Part shown: positions 1 through 7,290 of the stretch, in pieces | Layout: each line of letters begins with the position of its first letter | Position numbering within the stretch: the stretch's first letter is position 1 | Source of the DNA: Halovenus sp. | Lineage (GTDB): Archaea > Halobacteriota > Halobacteria > Halobacteriales > Haloarculaceae | Length of the DNA stretch: 10,615 nucleotides | Direction of reading: 5' to 3' | Assembly (NCBI GenBank): GCA_028275145.1 | Contig: JAQCNG010000332.1 | Coordinates: forward strand, 1-10,615 | Made by a program: the position numbers and the translations under genes | Notes under the pieces: model-generated | Databases searched by the model: none | Seen by the model: the letters and a program-made list of their open reading frames with translations, nothing else | What the model was told of the DNA's origin: nothing

Positions 1-118
1 ATCCCTGTCGACCTTCGAACCCGGAGTGTGAGAACGGGTCGCCGGGTGGACGGCCCACCGGCATCCGGTTCCGGGCCGCGAGACGCGCCGGTGTCTGTCC
101 TCCGAGACCCGACAGTTA
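1..118. other. Left-edge non-coding stretch downstream of cysS
   Basis: No gene is firmly supported here. In plus frame 2 the first codons read Ser-Leu-Ser-Thr-Phe-Glu-Pro-Gly-Val followed by TGA at 29-31. This could be the last residues of a plus-strand gene entering from the left and converging on cysS, but nine residues are too few to identify it. The rest, up to the cysS stop at 119, shows no tRNA, repeat or clear terminator. Confidence 0.25.
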
Positions 119-1609
<1,491 letters not shown>

Positions 1610-1628
1610 TGCCTGTATCTACGGCGGC

Positions 1629-1644
1629 CAGCGTTTGAACGCTG
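1629..1644 (-). promoter_or_regulatory. Palindrome at the cysS core promoter position
   Basis: CAGCGTTTGAACGCTG is a perfect inverted repeat with 7-bp arms and a 2-bp centre. It is centred about 27 nt upstream of the cysS ATG, where a haloarchaeal TATA box is expected; on the minus strand its core reads TTCAAA. It may be a degenerate TATA box inside an operator-like dyad. No better A/T-rich box is visible upstream of cysS. Regulator unknown. Confidence 0.4.
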
Positions 1645-1719
1645 TGGTCTCGCGACACACCCTCACCGGCCGGCCCACCGCTGTCTGCCGCGACTGTCCC
1701 CTGTGGAGCCTCTGTCCTC

Positions 1720-2003
1720 TCACCCGAACGTCTCGACGTACGCGACGAGCGCGCTGTCTGTGACCGCCTGTGGCGGTCCGGGGCAGGCCACCGGCTCCGC
1801 GGCTTCGTACTCGATGCTGTCGAACAGTCCGTCCCGGCACTCGATGGTCTTCGAGTCGGGCGGGCACGTCGGCCCCGACACCCCGTCCGGCAGGTTGCCC
1901 TCGGACTCCCAGTTCCGGAACGGACAGCCGTCGGCGTGGCCGGCGACACGGCCAGCCCCACCGGCGCGGCGCCGAGCGCGGCCAGTACCGTCCGTCGTCG
2001 CAC
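1720..2003 (-). pseudogene. Small exported or lipoprotein-like gene with an apparent frameshift
   Basis: A GTG at 2001-2003 opens MRRRTVLAALGAAPVGLAV, a typical haloarchaeal N-terminus: several Arg, a hydrophobic stretch, then small residues, as in Tat or lipoprotein signal peptides. In that frame the sequence then becomes Arg/Pro/Ser-rich, like an off-frame shadow. In the neighbouring frame a convincing acidic protein runs to TGA at 1720-1722, including GCPFRNWESEGNLPDGVSG, then CPPDSKTIECRDGLFDSIEY, and ending ALVAYVETFG. This part holds four cysteines. One inserted base near 1925-1950 would join the two halves into one small secreted protein of roughly 90 residues. It lies 54 nt downstream of the DUF6293 gene, same strand. 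Family not recognised. It could be a true pseudogene, a sequencing error, or less likely two unrelated fragments. Confidence 0.5.
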
Positions 2004-2057
2004 AGTTGCAGGTCGGTGCCGTCGCGGGTAAAACGCTGTCCGGTGTCGACGGCGGTT

Positions 2058-2963
2058 TCAGCGCTCGTCGGCGTCCCGGTCCCTGCGCGCGGAGTGTGAG
2101 CGCACCCAGAGTGCACCCGTCCGGGAGAGGCGGGTCCGGTAGGATTTGCCGCGTGCGTCCTGTTCGATGTACCCCTTGCCGCCGGGGCCGAGTCGGTCGA
2201 CGTTGTAGATGACCTTCGAGCGAAAGGCGTCGGTGTACTCCTCACCGAGGTCCCGCGCGAGCTGCTGGGCGAGCTCCGAGACCGACTCGAACTCGCCGTG
2301 TTCGCCCAGTGTGAACAGGATGAGCTCCTCGAACGGGTCGACGTTCGAGAACGACGCGACCGGCAACTCCACGATGTGGCTCCCCTCTATCTCGGTCGCA
2401 CCGATCGTGGTCCCGCGCTCGTCGAACTCCGAGAGCAGTTCCCGGGTGTCGTCCAGCCACGCATCGACCGACTCGTCGACCTCGAGTTCGGCCACCAGTT
2501 CCATCCCGCGGCGCAGTTCCTCCGCGAGCTCCGTCTCCAGGTACTTCTTTGGGGCTGTGTAGTAGGTGTGAATGCGGTCACGGTCGGACTCGCGCTCGAC
2601 CATGATGGAGTGGGCCGCCGTGGCGAACGCAAACGACACCGTCCGGGGCATCGCCGAGACGTTCACCCAGACCTCGTTGTCGTTCCCGTGGTCGAGTTCC
2701 GCGTTGATCAAAATGAAGGCCCGCTCGAAGGCCGCGTCGTAGTCGTACACGTCCGGGACGGTGTGGCGCTCGGTTTCGGCCCCCAGCAGGCTCTGGAAGT
2801 CCTGCTCGAGTTTCTCCGCCAGTCGCCGGGAGTACTCGACGTTCGCCTCGCTGCCGACATCGCCCTCCAGCAACACCACCCGGTCGACATCCATCTGCTC
2901 GCGCACCAGCGGCGCTATCACCCTGTCGTAGTCGAACCCGACCGGGACGATGTGTGTCTGCAT
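2058..2963 (-). CDS. DUF6293 (HFX_2341-type) transcriptional regulator, CARF-like domain plus winged helix
   Basis: I recognise this 301-residue protein as the conserved haloarchaeal HFX_2341 / DUF6293 family. The N-terminal half (about 1-145) has an alternating strand-helix pattern starting MQTHIVPVGFDYDRVIAPLV, with a conserved segment VWVNVSAMPRTVSFAFA at 98-114. This is placed like the ligand-binding loop of Rossmann-type CARF sensor domains. Residues about 205-290 (VDPFEELILFTLGEHGEF onward) form a winged helix with a Gly-rich turn (GPGGKGYIEQ) in the wing. Known for the family: predicted transcription regulator. Inferred: the N-terminal domain binds a small ligand. An upstream ATG would extend the frame to 3308, but that part is Arg/Pro/Cys-rich and non-coding in character. 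The ATG at 2961-2963 is chosen because the family begins there and a TATA-like box lies 28 nt upstream. Confidence 0.9.
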   Translation of the reverse strand: MQTHIVPVGFDYDRVIAPLVREQMDVDRVVLLEGDVGSEANVEYSRRLAEKLEQDFQSLLGAETERHTVPDVYDYDAAFERAFILINAELDHGNDNEVWVNVSAMPRTVSFAFATAAHSIMVERESDRDRIHTYYTAPKKYLETELAEELRRGMELVAELEVDESVDAWLDDTRELLSEFDERGTTIGATEIEGSHIVELPVASFSNVDPFEELILFTLGEHGEFESVSELAQQLARDLGEEYTDAFRSKVIYNVDRLGPGGKGYIEQDARGKSYRTRLSRTGALWVRSHSARRDRDADER

Positions 2964-2985
2964 ACCTTGTCTGTGGGAGCGACGA

Positions 2986-2995
2986 CTGTAAAAAG
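2986..2995 (-). promoter_or_regulatory. TATA-like box of the DUF6293 regulator gene
   Basis: On the minus strand the sequence is CTTTTTACAG, centred about 28 nt upstream of the ATG at 2963, in an otherwise GC-rich context. The spacing implies a leaderless transcript and supports this start over the longer upstream frame. Confidence 0.6.
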
Positions 2996-3329
2996 GGCGT
3001 GTGTCGTCGGGCAGCCGACAGTGCCGGGCCACAGCGGGAGCAGTTAAAACTGGCAGCGGACAGGGGGAGCAGTCGCCGCAGCCAGTTTGCGGGAGCAACA
3101 AATGCATGCCTCGTCGCAGCGACGTGGCCGGTGTGACCGGGCGGGCGTCGAGCAATGTGCTCGAAAGCGGAATACATATGAGCCAGCCCTGTACGACGGC
3201 ACAGACCGTGTGCCGACGTGGTCGCGGTTGGCTGTCGCCTGCAACCGCCGGTCGCCGTCGGGGTGGGTGTTGCATACTGACGACCGGCCGGTGACGAGTC
3301 GCATGCACACAGCTGTAGTGGCTCGATGG
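2996..3329. other. Intergenic stretch dense in inverted repeats; possible structured RNA
   Basis: No credible protein is encoded; all frames are Arg/Pro/Cys-rich and not acidic. Several hairpins are visible. AAACTGGC (3047-3054) pairs with GCCAGTTT (3081-3088), with an inner GCGG/CCGC helix. CGTCGC/GCGACG surrounds one base at 3112-3124. TCGAGCA/TGCTCGA has a 3-nt loop at 3148-3164. CGGCACA/TGTGCCG has a 5-nt loop (3197-3215), extended by ACG/CGT beyond an A-A mismatch. GCGGTTG/CAACCGC has an 11-nt loop (3224-3248). GGGAGCA occurs three times (3036, 3065, 3091). Read on the minus strand, a TATA box at 3330-3335 could start a transcript near 3304-3309 that ends at the 3047-3088 hairpin followed by TTTT, about 260 nt. 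It does not match the SRP, RNase P or tRNA signatures I know. Confidence 0.35.
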
Positions 3330-3335
3330 TTATAA
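3330..3335. promoter_or_regulatory. Orphan TATA box
   Basis: TTATAA stands out in GC-rich sequence (GGTTATAAGC context). It is self-complementary, so the direction is ambiguous. On the minus strand it would start a transcript at about 3304-3309 into the hairpin-rich stretch; an ATG at 3302-3304 opens an 86-residue frame that looks non-coding. On the plus strand it would start near 3360 and run antisense to the 3' end of rpl40e. Confidence 0.4.
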
Positions 3336-3401
3336 GCGTGTCTTACTGTGCCAGTCGACGGTAACAGGCGGGAACGCGTACCCTCGAGCAACCCTCGATG
3401 G

Positions 3402-3450
3402 GTCGGACTCGTGCCTGTCATGCTGTCTCTGGAGGCGTGGCGAGTCCGGC
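3402..3450. repeat. Stem-loop between the orphan TATA box and rpl40e
   Basis: CGGACTCG (3404-3411) pairs perfectly with CGAGTCCG (3441-3448). A T-G wobble and a G-C pair extend it to 10 bp. Inside, GCCT (3413-3416) pairs with AGGC (3433-3436). It lies 34 bp downstream of the rpl40e stop, so it could be a 3'-end hairpin of that transcript, or part of a plus-strand RNA started at the orphan TATA box. A direct repeat ACCCTCGA lies just before it (3380-3387 and 3391-3398). Confidence 0.4.
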
Positions 3451-3483
3451 ACACCGGTCGGGAGAGAACTGTCGTGGCGGCCG

Positions 3484-3633
3484 TCAGGCGCTCCGTGTCT
3501 CGCGGGCTTTCGGCCGGAGATTGCCGTAGCCACACTTCCGACACCGGTCTGCGCGCTCTGGATTGCGCGAGTTACAGCGCATACAGACCTGCGTGCTGAA
3601 GATTCGCTCCTCTGCCTTGTCGAATGAAGCCAT
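3484..3633 (-). CDS. rpl40e: Large-subunit ribosomal protein L40e
   Basis: A 49-residue zinc-ribbon ribosomal protein: it begins [12 protein letters not shown], continues through [20 protein letters not shown] and ends [12 protein letters not shown]. Two CxxC pairs (Cys17/Cys20 and Cys31/Cys34) give the four zinc ligands of L40e. The [12 protein letters not shown] ending is a family hallmark, and the length matches archaeal L40e (about 48-50). It is basic, as expected for an rRNA-binding protein in an otherwise acidic proteome. The ATG at 3631-3633 is the only start that gives the family N-terminus, and a TATA-like box sits 26 nt upstream. It lies downstream of the thiolase gene on the same strand, separated by 144 bp with its own promoter, so it is probably a separate unit. 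It is easily missed because of its size. Confidence 0.95.
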   Translation of the reverse strand: MASFDKAEERIFSTQVCMRCNSRNPERADRCRKCGYGNLRPKARETRSA

Positions 3634-3653
3634 ACTGTCTGCTTCTCGCCGGT

Positions 3654-3663
3654 CCGATTAAGC
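3654..3663 (-). promoter_or_regulatory. TATA-like box of rpl40e
   Basis: The minus-strand sequence is GCTTAATCGG, preceded by the purine-rich GGAAGG, which may act as a BRE-like element. It is centred about 26 nt upstream of the rpl40e ATG, consistent with a leaderless transcript. Confidence 0.6.
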
Positions 3664-3777
3664 CCTTCCGATGTCGGGCGGGACGGGCCGAGACGCTCGG
3701 CCTGCCGGTGGGCACAGACCGTGGGCGAACCGGGACGCCCGGGCGTGTGCTTCCGGATTCGTCGCCCGCCGTCGCGC

Positions 3778-4956
3778 TCAGACGCGCTCGACGAGCGTGG
3801 CGATCCCCTGCCCGAAGCCGATACACATCGTCGAGAGCCCGTACCGGCCGTCACACGCCGCCAGTTGGTAGGGGAGTTTGCCCACGAGTGCCGCGCCGGT
3901 TGCGCCCAGCGGGTGGCCGTGGGCGATTGCGCCGCCCCAGACGTTCGTGCGGTCCCAGTCCGCGCCGGTTTCCGCCAGCCACGCGGTGACCACCGGCGCG
4001 AACGCCTCGTTGACCTCGAACCGGTCGATATCGGAAACTGTCATCTCGTTGTTCGCGAGCAGTTCCTGCGTGGCCGGAATCGGGCCGGTGAGCATCGTCA
4101 GCGGGTCGACACCGACGACCTGCTGGTCGACGATACGGGCGATGGGGTCCCAGCCGAACCGGTCACAGGCCTCGCCCGATGCGACCAGCACGCCCGCAGA
4201 CCCGTCGACGATGCCCGAGGCGTTCCCGGGATGGACGACGCCCTCACCCTCGTCGCGGAACACCAGCGGCAGATTCCCGAGCGTCTCCACGTCCGTCTCC
4301 GGTCTGGGGTGTTCGTCCTCCTCGACGACTATCTCCTCGCCGTCGTGTTCTGTCTCCACGGGGACGACCTGGTCGTCGTACATACCGGCCTCGCTGGCCT
4401 CGCCCCATCGCTGCTGGGAGTCGGCGGCGATGCGGTCGACATCCTCCCGGGAGCAACCCCACTGCTCGGCGATGCGCTCGGCCCCCTCGCCCTGTGTGGT
4501 CACCTCCGGGAACGCCTCGAAGTACGACATCGCCAGCGCCTGTCCGTCCAGGTCGCCGTTCTGCATGGGGTTGTCGCTGCCTATCGGGACGCGGGTCATG
4601 TGCTCGATACCGCCCGCGACGACGACGTCCTGCAGGCCGCCCCGGACCTGTCCGGCCGCGAAGTTGACCGCCTGCTGACCCGAGCCACACATCCGGTTGA
4701 GTTGGACCCCCGGAACCCCCTCGCCCCACCCGGCGACCATCGGCGCGATACGCCCGATGTTCATCCCCTGCTCGCCCAGCGGCGAGACACAGCCGTAGAC
4801 AACGTCGTCGATATCCTCCCGGCCGTCGAAGCCGTTGCGCCGCTCGAGTGCCACCAGCGGCTCTGCCGCGAGGTCCTGGGGGTGTGTGTCGCTGAACACG
4901 CCGTCTTCCTTGCCGAACGGTGTCCGTACCGCGTCGACGATGTATGCCTCCCTCAT
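3778..4956 (-). CDS. Thiolase (acetyl-CoA C-acyltransferase family)
   Basis: Catalyses thiolytic cleavage or Claisen condensation of acyl-CoA (beta-oxidation or acetoacetyl-CoA formation) in the cytoplasm. The 392 residues match the usual thiolase length and contain the full catalytic set: nucleophile Cys90 in NRMCGSG, His348 within HGHPLGATGA (346-355), and Cys378 in CIGFGQG. The last two positions equal those of the Zoogloea thiolase (H348, C378). NEAFAP, which supplies the oxyanion-hole Asn, is also present. These features separate it from the archaeal SCP2/HMG-CoA-pathway thiolases, which lack this set. The frame opens at an ATG at 4983, but that codon lies inside the TATA box, so the ATG at 4954-4956 (MREAYIVDAVRTPFGK) is the start. 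Substrate chain length cannot be read. No beta-oxidation genes adjoin it here. Confidence 0.95.
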   Translation of the reverse strand: MREAYIVDAVRTPFGKEDGVFSDTHPQDLAAEPLVALERRNGFDGREDIDDVVYGCVSPLGEQGMNIGRIAPMVAGWGEGVPGVQLNRMCGSGQQAVNFAAGQVRGGLQDVVVAGGIEHMTRVPIGSDNPMQNGDLDGQALAMSYFEAFPEVTTQGEGAERIAEQWGCSREDVDRIAADSQQRWGEASEAGMYDDQVVPVETEHDGEEIVVEEDEHPRPETDVETLGNLPLVFRDEGEGVVHPGNASGIVDGSAGVLVASGEACDRFGWDPIARIVDQQVVGVDPLTMLTGPIPATQELLANNEMTVSDIDRFEVNEAFAPVVTAWLAETGADWDRTNVWGGAIAHGHPLGATGAALVGKLPYQLAACDGRYGLSTMCIGFGQGIATLVERV

Positions 4957-4980
4957 ACGCCGGTGTACGTGTCTCCGTGG

Positions 4981-4990
4981 CATATACTGT
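4981..4990 (-). promoter_or_regulatory. TATA box of the thiolase gene
   Basis: The minus-strand sequence is ACAGTATATG, centred about 29 nt upstream of the thiolase ATG at 4956. It lies in the 59-bp gap after the nucleotidyltransferase fusion gene, so the thiolase need not depend on read-through from that gene. Confidence 0.6.
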
Positions 4991-5015
4991 CGGGGTTAGC
5001 GAGGGGGCGGAGCAC

Positions 5016-6665
5016 CTACCGCTCGTCTTTGACCCTGTACTCGTTGAGTTTCCCGGTCCTGTCCACCGCGATTGCGCCCTCGTCTTCGAGCTTCCGGAGC
5101 TTGTTGTAGATGCGGTGGTCGGGGAAGTCCAGTTCCGCCCGGAGGTCCCTGATGGTCTTTGGCTCCTGCAGGGAGACCAGCAGGGCCTTTTCCAGGCAGT
5201 ACGAGACGAGCTGGCTGTGAATCGGCGGTTCGATGTTCTCCCGTTGCTTCAATATATCGAGGGTGTCGAGGACGGCAAACGAGAAGTACTGACCGGTCAC
5301 GTCGTCCTGTCGCTTGACCTCCTCGAACAGCTGGCCCCAGTCGATGCCGGCCTGCCGCGTTATCAGCGCGATGTCCTCGAAATCGCCCTCCCGCTCGGTA
5401 ATCGACTTGAACAGGAAGATGTCGGTCAGCGAGAGCAGATGAAGACGCAGGCCTCCGTATTCGACGGTCCTGTCGACCCGTCCTCTCATCTCCTCGGTCA
5501 ACTGGAGCGCCCCGGCAACCGTCTCGACGAAGATGTCGTACCGTGGCGACCCCTCCCGCTCGAAGATAACCGCCGGGTCGAGCTTCTCGTAGGCCTCCTC
5601 CAAGTCTCGGCGCTCCTCGTATCCCATCCCACGAAGTGTCTCCCCCAGAGCCATGAAGTCCTCTCTATCCTCAACAACGATATCGAGGTCCTTCGTCGAG
5701 TCTTTCAGGCCCCGGAGAATCAGATTTCCGCCGCCCAGCAGGTACGCATCGACCTCGGTTTCGAGCGCCTCGCCCAATTGCTCCAGCCCGCTCCGGAGGC
5801 TCTCCTCGGGATGGTAGTCACGGAGGAAGACGTTGTAGTCCCGTGCCAGCGAGACGAACTCCTCCCACGGCAGAAACCGCTCGTTTTGCACGTCCCGCTG
5901 GTCCGCGTAGGCCAGCGTGTCGGCCCACTCCTCGACGCAGTCCCACGTGTTCGCCAGTTTCCACAGCTTCGAGGTATCCAGAATCGACCGATGTTCGAGG
6001 TAGAACAGGACGGTCATGGCGGTCTGTTTCCGGGTTTCTGCCGCCTTCACGGCGTGGATCAGCACCTCCTCGATGCCGGGAGAGGAGTCGCCCTGATACA
6101 GGTACTGTCGTGAGGGATAGTATTCGATGCCGTACCGCCGAAACGCCGAGAACGCGGTCCACTCGCCGTCGTCGTCCGCCCCGTCGTCGACGACCAGTCT
6201 CTCGCTGTTCGCCCGGTACTCGGCGTCCCCTTCCGACGAGGCCGTGGCTGTCAGGAACTGTGCCAGCGTCTCGTCGGCGATGCTGTATATCTCGTCCTGT
6301 CTTTCCACGGCTCCGAGCGCCCGCAGGTCCTTCAGTGCCGCGTACACCGTCGAGAATGGGAACCCCCGCGTTTCGAGGTCAGAGACTGTTGCGGGACTCC
6401 GATGCAGTTCACAGAGAATCTTCTCCTTTCGCCCTGCCAGCAGTTCCATCAGACTGTACTCCCGGGCGAGGTCCGACAGAAGCCGGGCCTCGTACGTGTC
6501 GGCGTACTCGACCTCGGTGTTCTTTTCCACGAGGTTTCTCGCCTCAAGTTCGCTCACGAGTTCGGACATCCAGCCCTGATTCCGGCCGAGTTCCGCCGCC
6601 AACCCCGACACGGAGTACGAACGCTGCCGGAGTGTCTCCAGTATTTCTATCTCTGCCCGCCTCAT
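5016..6665 (-). CDS. Multi-winged-helix regulator fused to a polymerase-beta-type nucleotidyltransferase domain
   Basis: A 549-residue composite protein. Residues 1-55 form a winged helix (LRQRSYSVSGLAAELGRNQG recognition region). Residues 70-130 form a second (SPATVSDLETRGFPFSTVYA). Residues 160-290 are a helical region (SAFRRYGIEYYPSRQYLYQG, then a WEEFVSLARDYNVF segment) like that found after HTH domains in other archaeal regulators. Residues 305-400 are a nucleotidyltransferase: GGGNLILRGLKDSTKDLDIV gives the hG[G/S]-x(n)-DhD signature (Gly311-313, Asp326, Asp328), with a third acidic residue Asp377 in RYDIF, so the metal site looks intact. Residues 401-470 (LSLTDIFLFKSITEREGDFE) resemble the helical tail of DUF6036/AbiEii-like enzymes. 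Residues 485-549 form a C-terminal winged helix. Inferred: an autoregulating DNA-binding protein carrying an NTase effector. The start is fixed by the promoter palindrome 7 bp upstream. Composition is visibly more A/T-rich than its neighbours. Substrate unknown. Confidence 0.85.
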   Translation of the reverse strand: MRRAEIEILETLRQRSYSVSGLAAELGRNQGWMSELVSELEARNLVEKNTEVEYADTYEARLLSDLAREYSLMELLAGRKEKILCELHRSPATVSDLETRGFPFSTVYAALKDLRALGAVERQDEIYSIADETLAQFLTATASSEGDAEYRANSERLVVDDGADDDGEWTAFSAFRRYGIEYYPSRQYLYQGDSSPGIEEVLIHAVKAAETRKQTAMTVLFYLEHRSILDTSKLWKLANTWDCVEEWADTLAYADQRDVQNERFLPWEEFVSLARDYNVFLRDYHPEESLRSGLEQLGEALETEVDAYLLGGGNLILRGLKDSTKDLDIVVEDREDFMALGETLRGMGYEERRDLEEAYEKLDPAVIFEREGSPRYDIFVETVAGALQLTEEMRGRVDRTVEYGGLRLHLLSLTDIFLFKSITEREGDFEDIALITRQAGIDWGQLFEEVKRQDDVTGQYFSFAVLDTLDILKQRENIEPPIHSQLVSYCLEKALLVSLQEPKTIRDLRAELDFPDHRIYNKLRKLEDEGAIAVDRTGKLNEYRVKDER

Positions 6666-6672
6666 TGATTAC

Positions 6673-6711
6673 AACTATACCAATAATATTTAAATATGTA
6701 TTGGTATAGTT
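6673..6711 (-). promoter_or_regulatory. Large AT-rich palindromic promoter-operator of the NTase fusion gene
   Basis: AACTATACCAATA (6673-6685) and TATTGGTATAGTT (6699-6711) are perfect 13-bp inverted arms. Between them ATATTTAAATAT (6686-6697) is itself a perfect palindrome, leaving one unpaired G at 6698. The central block is the TATA box, centred 26 nt upstream of the ATG at 6665, so the transcript is leaderless. A dimer bound to the arms would flank or cover the TATA box and block TBP/TFB. Because the adjacent gene encodes winged-helix domains, autorepression is the simplest explanation. The symmetry also allows initiation toward the plus strand. Confidence 0.85.
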
Positions 6712-6925
6712 AGAATAAATCGGAAATCATCGCGGAGTCCCATCTCATCCACCGGGTGAGTGACCCGCTGAACAGTGTGCCCTGGCGTGGAGCGGACCAT
6801 TCGCGTCCGCGCGAACGAAAACTCGGTGGAGCGCTCGCGGGGAAGAGCAGCGACGAGACCGCAGTCATCAGTCAACGAACGGCATCGAGCGCACCGTTTT
6901 GTTCGCCTATCACGAAGGCAGGCGT
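6712..6925. other. Divergent intergenic region between the NTase fusion and the HicB-like gene
   Basis: No convincing gene. A 57-codon plus-strand frame (GTG at 6756 to TGA at 6929) overlaps the HicB-like start, but its product is basic and resembles no family I know. A small dyad TTCGCG/CGCGAA with a 4-nt loop lies at 6800-6815. No strong TATA box for the HicB-like gene is visible; the closest is the weak GTTTTGTT at 6896-6903. Confidence 0.4.
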
Positions 6926-7192
6926 GTGAGCACACCGACCGAAGAACTGCCACCGGACTCCTCGTCGGTCACAGTGACGCGAGACGGGGACTGGTTCGTC
7001 GCAATCGACGAAGCAACCGACGTTGCGAGCCAGGGTCGGACGCGCCCAGAGGCGCTCGCCAATCTCGCCGAGGCGCTCGAACTCCACCACGGCGGCGGCG
7101 AGGATATCGAGGACGCTGACACATTTCTCGCCACGGGACTCGATATCGACGCTGGTGAACTCGACACGCGGGAACCACGCTGGCCGGCGTGA
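6926..7192 (+). CDS. HicB-like antitoxin (orphan)
   Basis: An 88-residue acidic protein. Its core VTVTRDGDWFVAIDEATDVASQGRTRPEALANLAEAL (residues 15-51) shows the HicB partial RNase-H fold pattern: a first strand, a WFVAIDE strand, V-x-SQG-x-T turn, then an EAL-x-NL-x-EAL helix. In classic pairs HicB neutralises the small dsRBD-like RNase toxin HicA, usually encoded next to it, and can repress the operon. Here no HicA frame precedes or follows; the 176 bp to the next gene encode nothing HicA-like. It may therefore be a solitary HicB or a remnant of a lost pair. Start: GTG at 6926 gives MSTPTEELPPDSSSV, a typical acidic N-terminus; a TTG at 6899 would add nine residues of non-acidic sequence and is less likely. 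It is transcribed divergently from the NTase fusion. Confidence 0.75.
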   Translation: MSTPTEELPPDSSSVTVTRDGDWFVAIDEATDVASQGRTRPEALANLAEALELHHGGGEDIEDADTFLATGLDIDAGELDTREPRWPA

Positions 7193-7290
7193 GCCGTTCG
7201 GGAGCACTGTCGGACAGACGTACGGGAACTCCGGGACCGATATGTCACAGGGGCGGAGGGCCGCGAAGAACCGGACGCCCCCTTCACTGG

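Noticed and set aside
1..30. Possible tRNA T-arm (minus-strand GGGTTCGAAGG)
   Set aside because: The bases on either side of the TTCGAA loop do not form a 5-bp stem, and no acceptor or anticodon arm can be drawn.
3044..3304. 86-codon minus-strand frame beginning at the ATG 26 nt below the orphan TATA box
   Set aside because: The spacing to the TATA box is right, but the product is Arg/Cys-rich, not acidic and unlike any family I know. The DNA is dominated by inverted repeats, so a structured RNA is a better explanation.
2058..3308. Long 416-codon reading of the DUF6293 frame starting at 3308
   Set aside because: The added N-terminal part is rich in Arg, Pro and Cys, runs through the TATA box at 2986-2995 and the hairpin-rich stretch, and precedes the clear family start MQTHIVPVG.
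3721..5109. Long plus-strand frame opposite the thiolase gene
   Set aside because: It is the antisense shadow of a gene with a complete catalytic set, a common effect in GC-rich haloarchaeal DNA. The same holds for the long antisense frames over cysS, the NTase fusion and the reductase.
6756..6929. 57-codon plus-strand frame whose TGA overlaps the GTG of the HicB-like gene
   Set aside because: The overlap mimics translational coupling, but the product is basic with no recognisable domain and no clear promoter. It does not look like HicA.
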